Shown here in pieces: positions 1-8,303 of a DNA stretch of 42,323 nucleotides. The stretch's first letter is position 1. Every line of letters begins with the position of its first letter. The stretch comes from an uncultured beta proteobacterium (lineage in GTDB: Bacteria; Pseudomonadota; Gammaproteobacteria; Burkholderiales; Burkholderiaceae_C), in contig CAIKLM010000059.1 in assembly GCA_903828235.1 (NCBI GenBank), positions 1 to 42,323 of the forward strand, written 5' to 3'. Both the position numbers and the translations under genes were made by a program. Under the pieces are notes generated by a model. It ran no database searches, was not told the DNA's origin, and was given only the letters and a program-made list of their open reading frames with translations.

Positions 1-72
1 CGTCGGCGCCGCGGCCCGCGCGCGGACGGCGGCGCGGGCGGTGCCGGCGGCGCGCCCGACGCGGCCGGATGA
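1..72 (+). CDS. pcnB: 3' end of probable poly(A) polymerase (partial)
   Basis: Reading from base 1, the frame gives a short Arg-rich then Gly/Ala-rich tail (it begins RRRRGPRADGG) and stops at TGA 70-72. That stop overlaps the folK ATG as ATGA. A strongly basic, low-complexity C-terminus directly in front of folK is typical of bacterial poly(A) polymerase I, and pcnB-folK is a common pair in beta- and gammaproteobacteria. Only 23 residues are visible and no catalytic domain is in the window, so the name rests on context and tail composition. An unrelated upstream gene with a basic tail cannot be excluded. Confidence 0.5.
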   Translation, partial: RRRRGPRADGGAGGAGGAPDAAG

Positions 73-551
73 GCCACGAGCGGGTGTTCGTCGGTCTCGG
101 CGCCAACCTGGGCGACGCCGCGGCCACGGTGAACGCTGCGCTAGAGGCCCTGGATGCACTGCCCGGCACGCGGGTGCTGGCGCGCTCGTCGCTGTACCGC
201 ACGGCCCCGGTCGAGGCGCAGGGGCCTGACTTCGTCAACGCGGTCGCGGAGTTGCGCACCGCGCTCGATCCCGAGGCCCTGCTGCGGTCGCTGCAGGCCG
301 TCGAGGCGCAGCACCACCGGCAGCGCCCCTACCCGAACGCGCCGCGCACGCTGGACCTGGACCTGCTGCTGTTCGGCGAGCGGGCGATCGCTACGCCGGC
401 GCTGACCGTGCCGCACCCGCGCCTGCACCGTCGCGCCTTCGTGCTGGAGCCGCTGCTCGAGCTCGATCCGGCGCTTGGCCACCCGGCGCTCGGCCCGCTG
501 GCCGCCTGGCGCTCGGGCACCGCAGACCAGCCGATCGAGCGGCTGGGCTAG
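69..551 (+). CDS. folK: HPPK: hydroxymethyldihydropterin pyrophosphokinase
   Basis: 160-residue cytoplasmic enzyme that moves pyrophosphate from ATP to 6-hydroxymethyl-7,8-dihydropterin in folate synthesis. The N-terminus has the HPPK pattern VGLGANLGD. The central RTLDLDLLLFG block is the family signature that carries the metal-binding Asp residues, and PHPRLHRRAFVLEPL follows as expected. The length is normal for the family. The ATG overlaps the stop of the upstream pcnB-like frame, which points to translational coupling. The gene ends at a TAG, and a convergent TM2-like gene lies just beyond. Confidence 0.96.
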   Translation: MSHERVFVGLGANLGDAAATVNAALEALDALPGTRVLARSSLYRTAPVEAQGPDFVNAVAELRTALDPEALLRSLQAVEAQHHRQRPYPNAPRTLDLDLLLFGERAIATPALTVPHPRLHRRAFVLEPLLELDPALGHPALGPLAAWRSGTADQPIERLG

Positions 552-582
552 AAGCTTTGGCGGAAGGTCCGCCGCCGGCCCC

Positions 583-1065
583 TCAGGCCCACAGCGCGGC
601 GGCCGGGGCCAGCGCCCCCAGTTGCGACTCGAAGAACCGCTGCCCGCCGTAGGCGATGGTGCCCGTGAGGATGCCGCCGCCCAGCAGCAGCGCCAGGATG
701 GCGCCCAGGACGGGGCCCCAGCCGGTGGCCACGCCACCTTGGCCGGGGTTGTGGCGGGCGTCCCAGCGCTCGTCGGGCGTCAGCGCCCAGACGATGGCCG
801 TGAGCATGGCCACCGAGATGCTCAGGCCCAGCAGGGGCAGCAGCACCCACGACAGGTGGTCGTCCTGGCCCAGCGTCAGGTGGCGGTGCAAGCCGATGGC
901 GCCCAGCGCCGTGGGCACCGGGTGCAGCCAGCCCCAGGCGTCGCCGAAGCCGTGCACGTACAGGCGGTGAAGGCCCAGCGTGCCGAGGAGCACGGCCAGC
1001 CAGACGGCCAGCGTCTTGCTGCGGTAGGGCGAGGCGGCGGATTCGGGCGCGGCGGCGGTCGGCAT
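583..1065 (-). CDS. TM2-domain membrane protein, function unknown
   Basis: 160-residue predicted inner-membrane protein. After a polar N-terminus of about 14 residues it has [31 protein letters not shown], which matches the TM2 pattern of two helices joined by a short turn with a G-x-H-R-x-Y core. Two more hydrophobic segments follow, at about residues 72-93 and 117-140, joined by a polar stretch. TM2 proteins have no settled bacterial function. The gene is convergent with folK and divergent from the ribosomal operon. I cannot assign a substrate or partner. Confidence 0.75.
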   Translation of the reverse strand: MPTAAAPESAASPYRSKTLAVWLAVLLGTLGLHRLYVHGFGDAWGWLHPVPTALGAIGLHRHLTLGQDDHLSWVLLPLLGLSISVAMLTAIVWALTPDERWDARHNPGQGGVATGWGPVLGAILALLLGGGILTGTIAYGGQRFFESQLGALAPAAALWA

Positions 1066-1117
1066 GGGCGGGAAGCGGGCAGGCTGCCGGCGGCAGGGAC
1101 CGGCGCGGCACGCAGTC

Positions 1118-1123
1118 TATAAT
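1118..1123 (+). promoter_or_regulatory. Candidate -10 box of the rpsP operon promoter
   Basis: A perfect TATAAT stands out in very GC-rich DNA 130 bases upstream of rpsP. No good -35 hexamer is visible at 16-18 bp spacing. A long leader of about 120 nt would result, which is common for ribosomal protein operons. Confidence 0.5.
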
Positions 1124-1253
1124 GCGCGGTTTCCGACGCTGGCCCCGGCACCACGAGCCGAAGGGCGTATCTACGGCGTCGGCCACCGCTGATGGCCTGC
1201 CCGGCCGTGTCCACGGGCCCCGGCCGTCGTCATTCGAAGATTCGAGGTTACCG

Positions 1254-1502
1254 ATGGTCGTGATCCGACTGGCCCGTGGCGGCGCCAAGAAGCGCCCGTT
1301 CTACAACATCGTCGTCGCCGACGCGCGCGAGCGCCGCGACGGCCGCTTCATCGAGCGCGTGGGTTTCTACAACCCCATGGCCGCCGGTGGCGAGCAGCCG
1401 CTGCGCGTGGCGATGGACCGCGTGACGCACTGGAAGGGTGTCGGCGCGCAGCTGTCGCCCACGGTCGCGCGCCTGGTCGCGCAGGCCGCCAAGGCCGCCT
1501 GA
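1254..1502 (+). CDS. rpsP: 30S ribosomal protein S16
   Basis: 82-residue ribosomal protein of the small subunit. [23 protein letters not shown] is the conserved N-terminus of bS16, followed by [16 protein letters not shown] chose the ATG at 1254 because it gives the standard S16 start; an in-frame extension reaching further upstream has no family support. It is the first gene of the classic rpsP-rimM-trmD-rplS operon, which links ribosome assembly with tRNA and rRNA maturation factors. Confidence 0.97.
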   Translation: MVVIRLARGGAKKRPFYNIVVADARERRDGRFIERVGFYNPMAAGGEQPLRVAMDRVTHWKGVGAQLSPTVARLVAQAAKAA

Positions 1503-1522
1503 CCGGCCGCCTTTCGCCGGCC

Positions 1523-2089
1523 GTGCACGCCGCCCTGGGCCCTGCCGAGGCGCTGCCGGCCGACGCGGTCGAGGTCGGCCGCGTGCTCGGGGCCTGGGGC
1601 GTCAAGGGCGGCATCAGGGTGCTGCCCTTCGCCGCTGACGCGCAGGCCCTGTTCTCCACCAAGCGCTGGTACCTGACGCCCGCCGAGCCGGCACGCCCCG
1701 GTGGCCTGGCGCACCCGGTGCTGCTGCGCATCGTGCAGGCACGCGAGCAGGGCGACGGCATCGTCGCCACCGTGCAAGACCTCGACGACCGCGACCTGGC
1801 CGAGAGCCTGAAGGGCGCGCGCGTCTTTGTGCCGCGCACCAGCTTCCCCACGCCCGACGAGGGCGAGTTCTACTGGGTCGACCTCATCGGCCTGGCGGTG
1901 GTGAACCGCGAGCAGCAGGAGCTGGGCGCGGTAGTCGGCCTGATCGAGACCGGCCCCCACTGCGTGCTGCGCGTGCAGCCGCTGGCGACCGACGCCGACG
2001 AGATCCTCATTCCCTTCGTCGACGCCTACGTCGACGCCGTCGAGCAGGCCGAGCGCCGCATCCGCGTCGACTGGCAGGCCGACTACTGA
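1523..2089 (+). CDS. rimM: Ribosome maturation factor RimM
   Basis: 188-residue assembly factor for the 30S head domain that binds near S19 and helps 16S rRNA processing. The N-terminal barrel contains [21 protein letters not shown], the RimM signature. The C-terminal PRC-like barrel contains [13 protein letters not shown] and ends with [26 protein letters not shown]. The most likely start is GTG at 1523, 20 bases after rpsP. The position between rpsP and trmD is the usual one. Confidence 0.95.
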   Translation: MHAALGPAEALPADAVEVGRVLGAWGVKGGIRVLPFAADAQALFSTKRWYLTPAEPARPGGLAHPVLLRIVQAREQGDGIVATVQDLDDRDLAESLKGARVFVPRTSFPTPDEGEFYWVDLIGLAVVNREQQELGAVVGLIETGPHCVLRVQPLATDADEILIPFVDAYVDAVEQAERRIRVDWQADY

Positions 2090-2118
2090 GCCCGGCCCCG
2101 CGCCGGCTCGGCGGCTCC

Positions 2119-2871
2119 ATGCGCTTCGACCTCGTGACGCTGTTTCCCGAGCTGGTGGCGCCGCACCTGGTGCACGGCATCACGCGCCGCGCCTTCGAGG
2201 GCCCGGTACAGGTGAAGACCTGGTCGCCGCGCGACTTCACCGACGACCCCTACCGCCGCGTCGACGACCGCCCCTATGGCGGCGGCGCCGGCATGGTGAC
2301 GCTGGTTCAGCCGCTGCTGCGCACGCTCGACGCCATCGCCGCCGACCGCGGCCCCGGACCGCACGTGGTCGTCCACTTCACGCCCACCGGCCGCCGCATC
2401 GACCAGGCCCTCGTGCAGGAGATGGCCGCCGGCCCCGGCGCCGTGCTGCTGTGCGGCCGCTACGAGGGCATCGACCAGCGCCTGATCGACGCCCGCGTGA
2501 CGCTGGAGCTGAGCCTGGGCGACTTCGTGCTCTCGGGCGGCGAGTTGCCGGCGTTGGCGCTGCTGGATGCGGTGGCGCGGCTGCAACCCGGCGTGCTGGC
2601 CGAGCCTTCGCACCAGGGCGACAGCTTCTCCGACGGCCTGCTCGAGGGCCCGCACTACAGCCGCCCCGAGCGCTTGGCGGTCGACGGCGCCGAGCGCGCC
2701 GTGCCCGAGGTGCTGCTGTCGGGCCATCACGGCGACATCGCGCGGTGGCGGCGCGAGCAGTCGCTGGCACTGACGGCCCGCCGCCGGCCCGACCTGATCG
2801 AGGCCGCGCGCGCCGCCGGGCGGCTCAGCAAGGCCGACGAGCGCTTCCTGGCAAGCCTGCCCAGGTGCTGA
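2119..2871 (+). CDS. trmD: tRNA (guanine-37-N1)-methyltransferase
   Basis: 250-residue SPOUT-class methyltransferase that makes m1G37 in tRNAs with a G36 and so prevents +1 frameshifting. [13 protein letters not shown] is the standard start. The trefoil-knot S-adenosylmethionine region is visible as [15 protein letters not shown] and [14 protein letters not shown], followed by EGPHYSRPE. Length and order match the family. It is the third gene of the ribosomal operon, 29 bases after rimM. Confidence 0.97.
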   Translation: MRFDLVTLFPELVAPHLVHGITRRAFEGPVQVKTWSPRDFTDDPYRRVDDRPYGGGAGMVTLVQPLLRTLDAIAADRGPGPHVVVHFTPTGRRIDQALVQEMAAGPGAVLLCGRYEGIDQRLIDARVTLELSLGDFVLSGGELPALALLDAVARLQPGVLAEPSHQGDSFSDGLLEGPHYSRPERLAVDGAERAVPEVLLSGHHGDIARWRREQSLALTARRRPDLIEAARAAGRLSKADERFLASLPRC

Positions 2872-2883
2872 AGCAGCCCGGGC

Positions 2884-2889
2884 TATACT
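2884..2889 (+). promoter_or_regulatory. Candidate internal -10 box before rplS
   Basis: TATACT lies in an AT-richer patch of the 94-base trmD-rplS spacer, 76 bases upstream of the rplS start. No clear -35 is seen. It may give rplS extra transcription independent of the upstream genes. Confidence 0.35.
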
Positions 2890-2965
2890 CGAAGGCTTTT
2901 CGATCCTCTGCCGGGCTACCTCTTCCATCAACCCAGCCCAGAGCAAGATCGCTTCGGAGAAACCC

Positions 2966-3319
2966 GTGGACCTGATTGCCACCCTCGAACAGGAAGAGAT
3001 CGCGCGCCTGAACCGCACGATCCCGGCCTTCGCCCCCGGCGACACCGTCATCGTCAACGTCAACGTGGTCGAAGGCACGCGCAAGCGCGTGCAGGCCTAC
3101 GAAGGCGTCGTCATTGCCAAGCGCAACCGCGGCCTGAACAGCAGCTTCATCGTGCGCAAGGTGTCCAACGGCGAAGGCGTGGAGCGCACCTTCCAGACCT
3201 ACAGCCCGCTGATCGCCGGCATCGAGGTCAAGCGCCGCGGCGACGTGCGCCGCGCCAAGCTGTACTACCTGCGCCAGCGCAGCGGCAAGTCGGCCCGCAT
3301 CAAGGAGAAGCTCGCCTGA
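2966..3319 (+). CDS. rplS: 50S ribosomal protein L19
   Basis: 117-residue large-subunit protein at the 30S-50S interface. It starts [15 protein letters not shown] from a GTG preceded by a GGAGA ribosome-binding site about 8 bases upstream. Conserved blocks are [32 protein letters not shown] and [18 protein letters not shown]. It is the last gene of the rpsP-rimM-trmD-rplS operon. Confidence 0.97.
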   Translation: MDLIATLEQEEIARLNRTIPAFAPGDTVIVNVNVVEGTRKRVQAYEGVVIAKRNRGLNSSFIVRKVSNGEGVERTFQTYSPLIAGIEVKRRGDVRRAKLYYLRQRSGKSARIKEKLA

Positions 3320-3395
3320 GCGACGCCGTGGTCCGCGGCGCAGCCGCGGTCGGCGCGACGCGGCGGCCCTGCCGGGGCTCTTCGGGCCTGCGGCG

Positions 3396-4094
3396 ATGAG
3401 CCAGCCCCCGCGCATCCTCGACCCCCGCCGCGTGCCCGTGGCGGGGGTCGATTCGCATCTGCCGCCGGTTCCGGCCGAACGTCTGCATCCCCAGACCCTG
3501 CGCGAGCGCTTCGCCGCTGGCGCTCCCTTCGAGCCCGAGCACCCGGGTGACGGCCGGCCGTTCGAGGGCCGCAGCGCCGCCGCCGCGGCCGTGCTGGTGC
3601 CGCTGGTGCAGCGCCCCGAGGGCCTGACGGTGCTGCTGACGCGCCGCACCGACCACCTGCGCGACCACGCCGGGCAGATCAGCTTCCCCGGCGGCCGCAG
3701 CGAGCCCGAGGACGCCGGCCCCGACGCCACCGCGCTGCGCGAGGCGCACGAGGAAGTCGGCCTGGCCCCCGCCCACGTCGAGGTCATCGGCGCGCTGCCG
3801 CCATACACGACGGTCACCAACTTCGTCGTCACGCCGGTGGTGGGGCTGGTGCTGCCGCGCTTCGAGCTCGCGCTCGATCCCTTCGAGGTGGCCGAGGCCT
3901 TCGAGGTGCCGCTGGCCTGGCTGATGAACCCGGCCCACCATCGCCGCCACCGCTTCGAGTACGAGGGTGGCCAGCGGCAGTTCCTGTCGATGCCCTGGCA
4001 GGGCGCCGGGGCCGACGGCCTGACGCGCGAGTACTTCATCTGGGGCGCCACGGCGGCCATGCTGCGCAACTTCTACCGCTTCCTGGCGCGGTGA
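3396..4094 (+). CDS. nudL: CoA-type Nudix hydrolase
   Basis: 232-residue Nudix protein of the coenzyme A pyrophosphatase type. LLTRRTDHLRDHAGQISFPGG is the extra motif that precedes the Nudix box in CoA diphosphatases. The Nudix box follows at about residues 107-130, with Gly, REAHEEVGL and the metal-binding Glu residues intact. The expected reaction is CoA to 3',5'-ADP and 4'-phosphopantetheine. It lies 76 bases after rplS on the same strand. The substrate is inferred from the motif; another acyl-CoA or NADH-type substrate is possible. Confidence 0.85.
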   Translation: MSQPPRILDPRRVPVAGVDSHLPPVPAERLHPQTLRERFAAGAPFEPEHPGDGRPFEGRSAAAAAVLVPLVQRPEGLTVLLTRRTDHLRDHAGQISFPGGRSEPEDAGPDATALREAHEEVGLAPAHVEVIGALPPYTTVTNFVVTPVVGLVLPRFELALDPFEVAEAFEVPLAWLMNPAHHRRHRFEYEGGQRQFLSMPWQGAGADGLTREYFIWGATAAMLRNFYRFLAR

Positions 4095-4124
4095 TCCTGC
4101 TCCCGGCTGGGCCCTGGCCGCTTC

Positions 4125-4130
4125 TATCAT
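4125..4130 (+). promoter_or_regulatory. Candidate -10 box close to the CobD/CbiB-like start
   Basis: TATCAT sits only 10 bases before the ATG at 4141, and no Shine-Dalgarno sequence lies between. If used, transcription would start within a few bases of the ATG, giving a nearly leaderless mRNA. Confidence 0.35.
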
Positions 4131-4140
4131 CGCGGCCGAG

Positions 4141-5130
4141 ATGAGCTTCCTCGCCGTCCTGTTCGCGCTGCTGATCGAGCAGCTCAAGCCGCTGCCGCGC
4201 GACAACGCGGTGCACGGCGCCATGCAGCGCTGGGTGCGCTGGACCGGCCGCAACTTCGACGCCGGCGAGCGCCACCACGCCGCCGTGGTCTGGGGCGTGT
4301 CGGTCGCGGTGCCGGGGCTGCTCGTGATGGCGCTGTACCTGTTCATCGCCTGGAACAGCCTGCTGCTGGCGCTGGCCTTCGACGTGCTGGTGCTGTACCT
4401 CACGCTGGGCTTCCGCCAGTTCAGCCACTTCTTCACCGACATCCGCGATGCGCTGGACCGGGGCGACGAGGCCACCGCGCGCCGCTTGCTCGCCGAGTGG
4501 CGACACCTCGACGCCAGCGAGCTGCCGCGCACCGAGCTGCTGCGCCACGTGATCGAGCACGCGCTGCTGGCGGCGCACCGCCACGTGTTCGGCGTGTTCT
4601 TCTGGTTCGTGCTGCTGTCGGCGCTGGGCCTGGGGCCGCTGGGCGCCGTGCTCTACCGCCTGGCCGAGTTCTCGTCGCGCTACTGGAACTACCGCAGCCG
4701 CAGCCTGGACGCGCCGTCCAACGAGCGTCTGGCGGCGCTGTCGCAGCGCCTGTTCACGCTGGTGGACCACGTGCCCGCGCGCCTGACCGCCGCGGGCTTC
4801 GCCATCGTCGGCAACTTCGAGGAGGCCGTGGCCGCCTGGCGGCGCGACGCGGGCCTGTGGCAGCACGCCAACGAGGGCGTCATCCTCGCGGCGGCGGCCG
4901 GGGCGGTGGGCATCCAGCTCGGTGGCGCCGCGGCGCCCGGCGTCACGCCCGACCGCGGCAAGACCTTCAGCGCCGGCGGCGAGGCCGGCGTGGCCGCCGC
5001 GCAGGGCTCCACCGAAGGCCAGCCGGCCCAGCCGGCCCACCTGCAGAGCGTGGTGGGCCTGGTGTGGCGCTCGGTGCTGCTGTGGATGGTGCTGGTGCTG
5101 CTGCTGACCTTTGCGAACCTGCTCGGCTGA
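4141..5130 (+). CDS. CobD/CbiB-like integral membrane protein
   Basis: 329-residue membrane protein. The N-terminus (MSFLAVLFALLIEQLKPL) and hydrophobic segments at about 50-75, 78-95, 150-175 and 305-327 give a multi-pass topology. The middle (DIRDALDRGDEATARRLLAEW) and the later VDHVPARLTAAGFAI and NEGVILAAAAGAVGIQLGG blocks resemble the CobD/CbiB (adenosylcobinamide-phosphate synthase) and AmpE superfamily. No other cobalamin gene is nearby, so a role in B12 synthesis is doubtful. Betaproteobacteria often carry such a stand-alone relative. It converges on rsgA with 3 bases between stops. Confidence 0.7.
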   Translation: MSFLAVLFALLIEQLKPLPRDNAVHGAMQRWVRWTGRNFDAGERHHAAVVWGVSVAVPGLLVMALYLFIAWNSLLLALAFDVLVLYLTLGFRQFSHFFTDIRDALDRGDEATARRLLAEWRHLDASELPRTELLRHVIEHALLAAHRHVFGVFFWFVLLSALGLGPLGAVLYRLAEFSSRYWNYRSRSLDAPSNERLAALSQRLFTLVDHVPARLTAAGFAIVGNFEEAVAAWRRDAGLWQHANEGVILAAAAGAVGIQLGGAAAPGVTPDRGKTFSAGGEAGVAAAQGSTEGQPAQPAHLQSVVGLVWRSVLLWMVLVLLLTFANLLG

Positions 5131-5133
5131 CGT

Positions 5134-6042
5134 TCAGTAGCGGGGCGGGGCCGACAGCTCCTCGTGCAGCGATTCGTACAGGCGCATGCGGTGCTCGCCG
5201 ATCTCGCCGCGCGCGGCCGCCGCGCGCACGCCACAGCCCGGCTCGTGGCGGTGGCTGCAGTTGGCGAAGCGGCAAGCGCCCAGGTGCGCGGCCAGGTCGG
5301 GCATCAGCGCCGCCAGCTCGGTGGGCGCCACCTGGCGCAGGCCGAACTCCTGGAAGCCGGGTGAGTCGATCAGCGCGCCCTGGCGATCGGCGTCGAGCCA
5401 GTACCAGGTGGTCGTGGTCGTCGTGTGCCGGCCGGTCTGCAGCGCCTGGGAGATCTCGCCCACCTGCGCCGCCGCCTCGGGCACGAGCCGGTTGATCAGC
5501 GTGCTCTTGCCCATGCCGCTGGGACCCAGCACGAGCGTGGTGCGGCCGGCCAGCCAGGGCAGGAGCACGGCGGTGGCCGCGGCGGGCTCGGTCTTGAGGG
5601 CGAACTCCAGCACCGACAGGCCCATGGCCCGATAGGGCGCCAGACGCGCGCGGGCGGCGTCGGCGCCGGGCAGGTCGATCTTGTTCAGGCCGATGGAGGC
5701 CGGAATGCCCGCCGCGGCGGCCGCGATGAGCGAGCGTGTGAGCTGCATCTCGCCGAAGGGCGGCTCCACCGCCACCAGCACCAGCAGCTGGTCGATGTTG
5801 GCGGCGAAGCTCTTGCTGCGCCAGTCGTCCTGCCGGAACAGCAGGTTGCGCCGCGGCTCGATGTGCTCGACGACTCCGCCGTCGCCGCTGGCCTGCCAGC
5901 GCACGCGGTCGCCGACCACGAGCTCACTCTTCTTGCCGCGGGGCACGCAGTGAACGCGCGTGCCCTCGGGCGTTTCGACGACGACGTGGCGGCCGTGCGC
6001 GGCCACCACCAGCCCCAGGTCGAGTGCGGCCGCTGCGGCCAC
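5134..6042 (-). CDS. rsgA: Ribosome small-subunit-dependent GTPase A
   Basis: 302-residue circularly permuted GTPase that checks late 30S assembly. An OB-fold fills the N-terminal third. The G motifs appear in the permuted order: GLNKIDL (G4), LGPSGMGKSTLINRL (G1) and DSPGFQEFGL (G3). The C-terminal zinc finger has the pattern C-x4-C-x-H-x4-C. The GTG start directly follows the stop of the pterin dehydratase gene, so the two are translationally coupled. It is the last gene of a three-gene minus-strand operon. Confidence 0.95.
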   Translation of the reverse strand: MAAAAALDLGLVVAAHGRHVVVETPEGTRVHCVPRGKKSELVVGDRVRWQASGDGGVVEHIEPRRNLLFRQDDWRSKSFAANIDQLLVLVAVEPPFGEMQLTRSLIAAAAAGIPASIGLNKIDLPGADAARARLAPYRAMGLSVLEFALKTEPAAATAVLLPWLAGRTTLVLGPSGMGKSTLINRLVPEAAAQVGEISQALQTGRHTTTTTTWYWLDADRQGALIDSPGFQEFGLRQVAPTELAALMPDLAAHLGACRFANCSHRHEPGCGVRAAAARGEIGEHRMRLYESLHEELSAPPRY

Positions 6043-6366
6043 TCAGCCCAGCAGCGCGTCGACCTTGGCCGCGCAGATGAAGTCGTTGATCGAGATGCCG
6101 CCCACCGCGTGGGTGTTGAAGCGCACCGTGCAGCGGTTGTAGCCGACCAGCAGGTCGGGGTGGTGGTCCTCGGCGTGCGCCACCCAGGCCACGGCGTTCA
6201 CGAAGGCCATGGTGCGGTGGTAGTCGGCGAAGTCGTAGCGCTTCTGGATCGCACCGTCCACCAGGGCCCAGCCGGGGGCGTCGGCCAGGTGGCGGGCGAT
6301 CTCGCCGGCCGTCATGGCGGGGTGGCCTTCGAGCGGCTGGCAACGGCGGGCAGCGAGGGGGCTCAT
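6043..6366 (-). CDS. phhB: 4a-hydroxytetrahydrobiopterin dehydratase
   Basis: 107-residue pterin-4a-carbinolamine dehydratase, which removes water from the 4a-carbinolamine formed by pterin-dependent hydroxylases. The active-site block EDHHPDLLVGYNRCTVRF with its two His residues is intact, and GGISINDFICAAKVD closes the domain. I prefer the ATG at 6366 over an internal ATG at 6315, because the longer N-terminus keeps the C-x-P-x-x-G-x-P pattern seen in many family members. No aromatic amino acid hydroxylase gene is in the window. It lies 16 bases after the M48 gene and touches rsgA. Confidence 0.92.
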   Translation of the reverse strand: MSPLAARRCQPLEGHPAMTAGEIARHLADAPGWALVDGAIQKRYDFADYHRTMAFVNAVAWVAHAEDHHPDLLVGYNRCTVRFNTHAVGGISINDFICAAKVDALLG

Positions 6367-6382
6367 GGTGGCGGGCGTGGGC

Positions 6383-7651
6383 TCAGGTGGGCGAGGGCAG
6401 GACGGCCAGCCGTTCGGAGGCCGGGGGATGCGAGTAGTAGAAGCGCACGTACAGCGGGTCGGGCGTCAGCGTGCTGGCGTTGTCGGCGTGCAGCTTCAGC
6501 AGCGCGCGGGCGAGGTCGCGGCCGTCGGCATGCTGGCAGGCGAAGGCGTCGGCCTGGAACTCGTTGCGGCGCGAGAACTGCGCCATCACCGGCGAGACGA
6601 AGAACGCGAAGCTCGGCAGCACCAGCATGAACAGCAGCAGCGCGAGCGCGTCGTTGGGCGCGCCCAGGTTGGGCTGCACGCCCAGCCCGGCGTAGAAGCC
6701 GCTCCGGCCGGCCAGCCAGCCCAGCAGCGCCAGCGCAGCGAGGCTGAACGCGAACAGGCCGATCATCGTCTTGGGCACGTGGCGCAGCTTGAAGTGACCG
6801 AGTTCGTGGGCCAGCACGGCCTCCACCTCGCCCGGCGAGAGCTTGCTCAGCAGCGTGTCGAAGAACACCACGCGCTTGGCCGCGCCCAGGCCCGTGAAGT
6901 AGGCGTTGCCGTGCGCCGAGCGCCGGCTGCCGTCCATCACGAACAGGCCCTTGGCCGCGAAGCCGCAGCGCTTCATCAGCGCCTGCACGCGCTCGGCCAG
7001 GTCGGTGTCGGCCAGCGGCTGGAAGGTGTTGAACAGCGGCGCGATGACGGTGGGGTACAGCACCAGCATCAGTAGGTTGAAGCCCACCAGCGCGCCCCAG
7101 GCCCACAACCACCACAGGCCGCCGCTGGCGGCCATGATCCACAGCACCAGCGCCCCCAGCGGCAGGCCGATGGCCACCCCCAGCAGCACGCCCTTGGCCT
7201 GGTCGGCCCACCACATCCGGTGCGTGGTGCGGTTGAAGCCGAAGCGCTGCTCCAAACGGAAGGTGGCGTACCACTCGGCCGGCAGGTCGATGAGCCCGCC
7301 GATGAGCGACACCGCCACCAGCAGCGCCAGCTGGTAGGCCATGGCGCCGTAGGCCGGCAGCAGGGCGTCGCGCAGCGCGGTGTTCAGGGCGTCGAGGCCG
7401 CCCAGCAGCGTCCAGCCCACCACGGTGGCGGTGCCGATGGCGGTGGTGGCCAGGCCCAGGCGGCCCTTGGCCAGCGTGTAGTCGGCGGCGCGCTGGTGGG
7501 CCTCGAGCGGCACGCTGCCGGCGAAGGCCGCCGGCACGGCGTGGCGGTGCGCGGCCACGTGGCGCATCTGGCGCGTGGCCAGCCAGAGCTTGACCAGCAG
7601 CGACAGCATCAGGGCGGCCACGAACGCCGCGGTCAGGAGGTTGGGTTCCAT
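6383..7651 (-). CDS. M48 (Ste24/CAAX-type) membrane metalloprotease
   Basis: 422-residue multi-pass membrane zinc protease. The HELGH zinc motif is at residues 282-286, followed further on by the third-ligand Glu in [11 protein letters not shown]. The N-terminal half holds about four hydrophobic segments and the [23 protein letters not shown] block typical of Ste24-like M48A enzymes. Such proteins act in membrane protein quality control in bacteria; prenyl processing is not expected here. The ATG at 7651 gives [14 protein letters not shown] as the first membrane helix. It is the first gene of the M48-phhB-rsgA group and divergent from orn. Confidence 0.92.
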   Translation of the reverse strand: MEPNLLTAAFVAALMLSLLVKLWLATRQMRHVAAHRHAVPAAFAGSVPLEAHQRAADYTLAKGRLGLATTAIGTATVVGWTLLGGLDALNTALRDALLPAYGAMAYQLALLVAVSLIGGLIDLPAEWYATFRLEQRFGFNRTTHRMWWADQAKGVLLGVAIGLPLGALVLWIMAASGGLWWLWAWGALVGFNLLMLVLYPTVIAPLFNTFQPLADTDLAERVQALMKRCGFAAKGLFVMDGSRRSAHGNAYFTGLGAAKRVVFFDTLLSKLSPGEVEAVLAHELGHFKLRHVPKTMIGLFAFSLAALALLGWLAGRSGFYAGLGVQPNLGAPNDALALLLFMLVLPSFAFFVSPVMAQFSRRNEFQADAFACQHADGRDLARALLKLHADNASTLTPDPLYVRFYYSHPPASERLAVLPSPT

Positions 7652-7661
7652 GCGGGCCGGC

Positions 7662-7667
7662 AGTGTA
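7662..7667 (-). promoter_or_regulatory. Candidate -10 box close to the M48 protease start
   Basis: On the minus strand TACACT lies 10 bases before the ATG at 7651 with no obvious ribosome-binding site between. The orn-M48 divergent spacer is only 69 bases, so both promoters must be compact. Confidence 0.3.
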
Positions 7668-7720
7668 GGCTGCGGCGACAATCCCCGGCACCGCCCCCGT
7701 CTCTCGCGACCACCGCCACC

Positions 7721-8287
7721 ATGACCGACACCGCCCCGGTGCTTGCCGCCAGCGAGCACAACCTGATCTGGATCGACCTCGAGATGACCGGCCTCGTGCC
7801 CGAGACCGACCGCATCATCGAGATCGCCGTCGTCGTGACCGACCCGCTGCTCACGGTGCGCGTGGAGGGCCCGGTGTTCGCCGTGCATCAGAGCGACGCC
7901 GTGCTCGACGGCATGGATGCCTGGAACAAGGGCACGCACGGGCGCAGCGGCCTGATCGACCGCGTAAAGGCCAGCACCGTGGACGAGGCGGCCGCCGAGG
8001 CCGCGGTGATCGGGTTCCTCAAGGCCTACGTGCCCCGGGGCAAGAGCCCCATGTGCGGCAACAGCATCTGCCAGGACCGCCGCTTCCTGGCGCGCACCAT
8101 GCCGGGGCTGGAGGCCTTCTTCCATTACCGCAACCTGGACGTCAGCACGCTGAAGGAACTGGCCCGGCGCTGGAAGCCCGCCGCGCTCGAGGGCTTCAAG
8201 AAGGCGCAGGCGCACACGGCGCTGGCCGACATCCACGAGTCCATCGACGAGCTCGTCCACTACCGCACGCACCTGCTCGCGCTGTAG
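7721..8287 (+). CDS. orn: Oligoribonuclease
   Basis: 188-residue DEDDh 3'-5' exonuclease that degrades di- to pentanucleotide RNAs, including pGpG from c-di-GMP turnover. The motifs are visible in order: IDLEMTGL (Exo I, Asp and Glu), [11 protein letters not shown] (Exo II) and [12 protein letters not shown] (Exo III, His and Asp). The ATG at 7721 gives the standard N-terminus; longer in-frame extensions run into the divergent protease gene and are rejected. Confidence 0.96.
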   Translation: MTDTAPVLAASEHNLIWIDLEMTGLVPETDRIIEIAVVVTDPLLTVRVEGPVFAVHQSDAVLDGMDAWNKGTHGRSGLIDRVKASTVDEAAAEAAVIGFLKAYVPRGKSPMCGNSICQDRRFLARTMPGLEAFFHYRNLDVSTLKELARRWKPAALEGFKKAQAHTALADIHESIDELVHYRTHLLAL

Positions 8288-8303
8288 CCGCGCCGCCAAG
8301 CCC

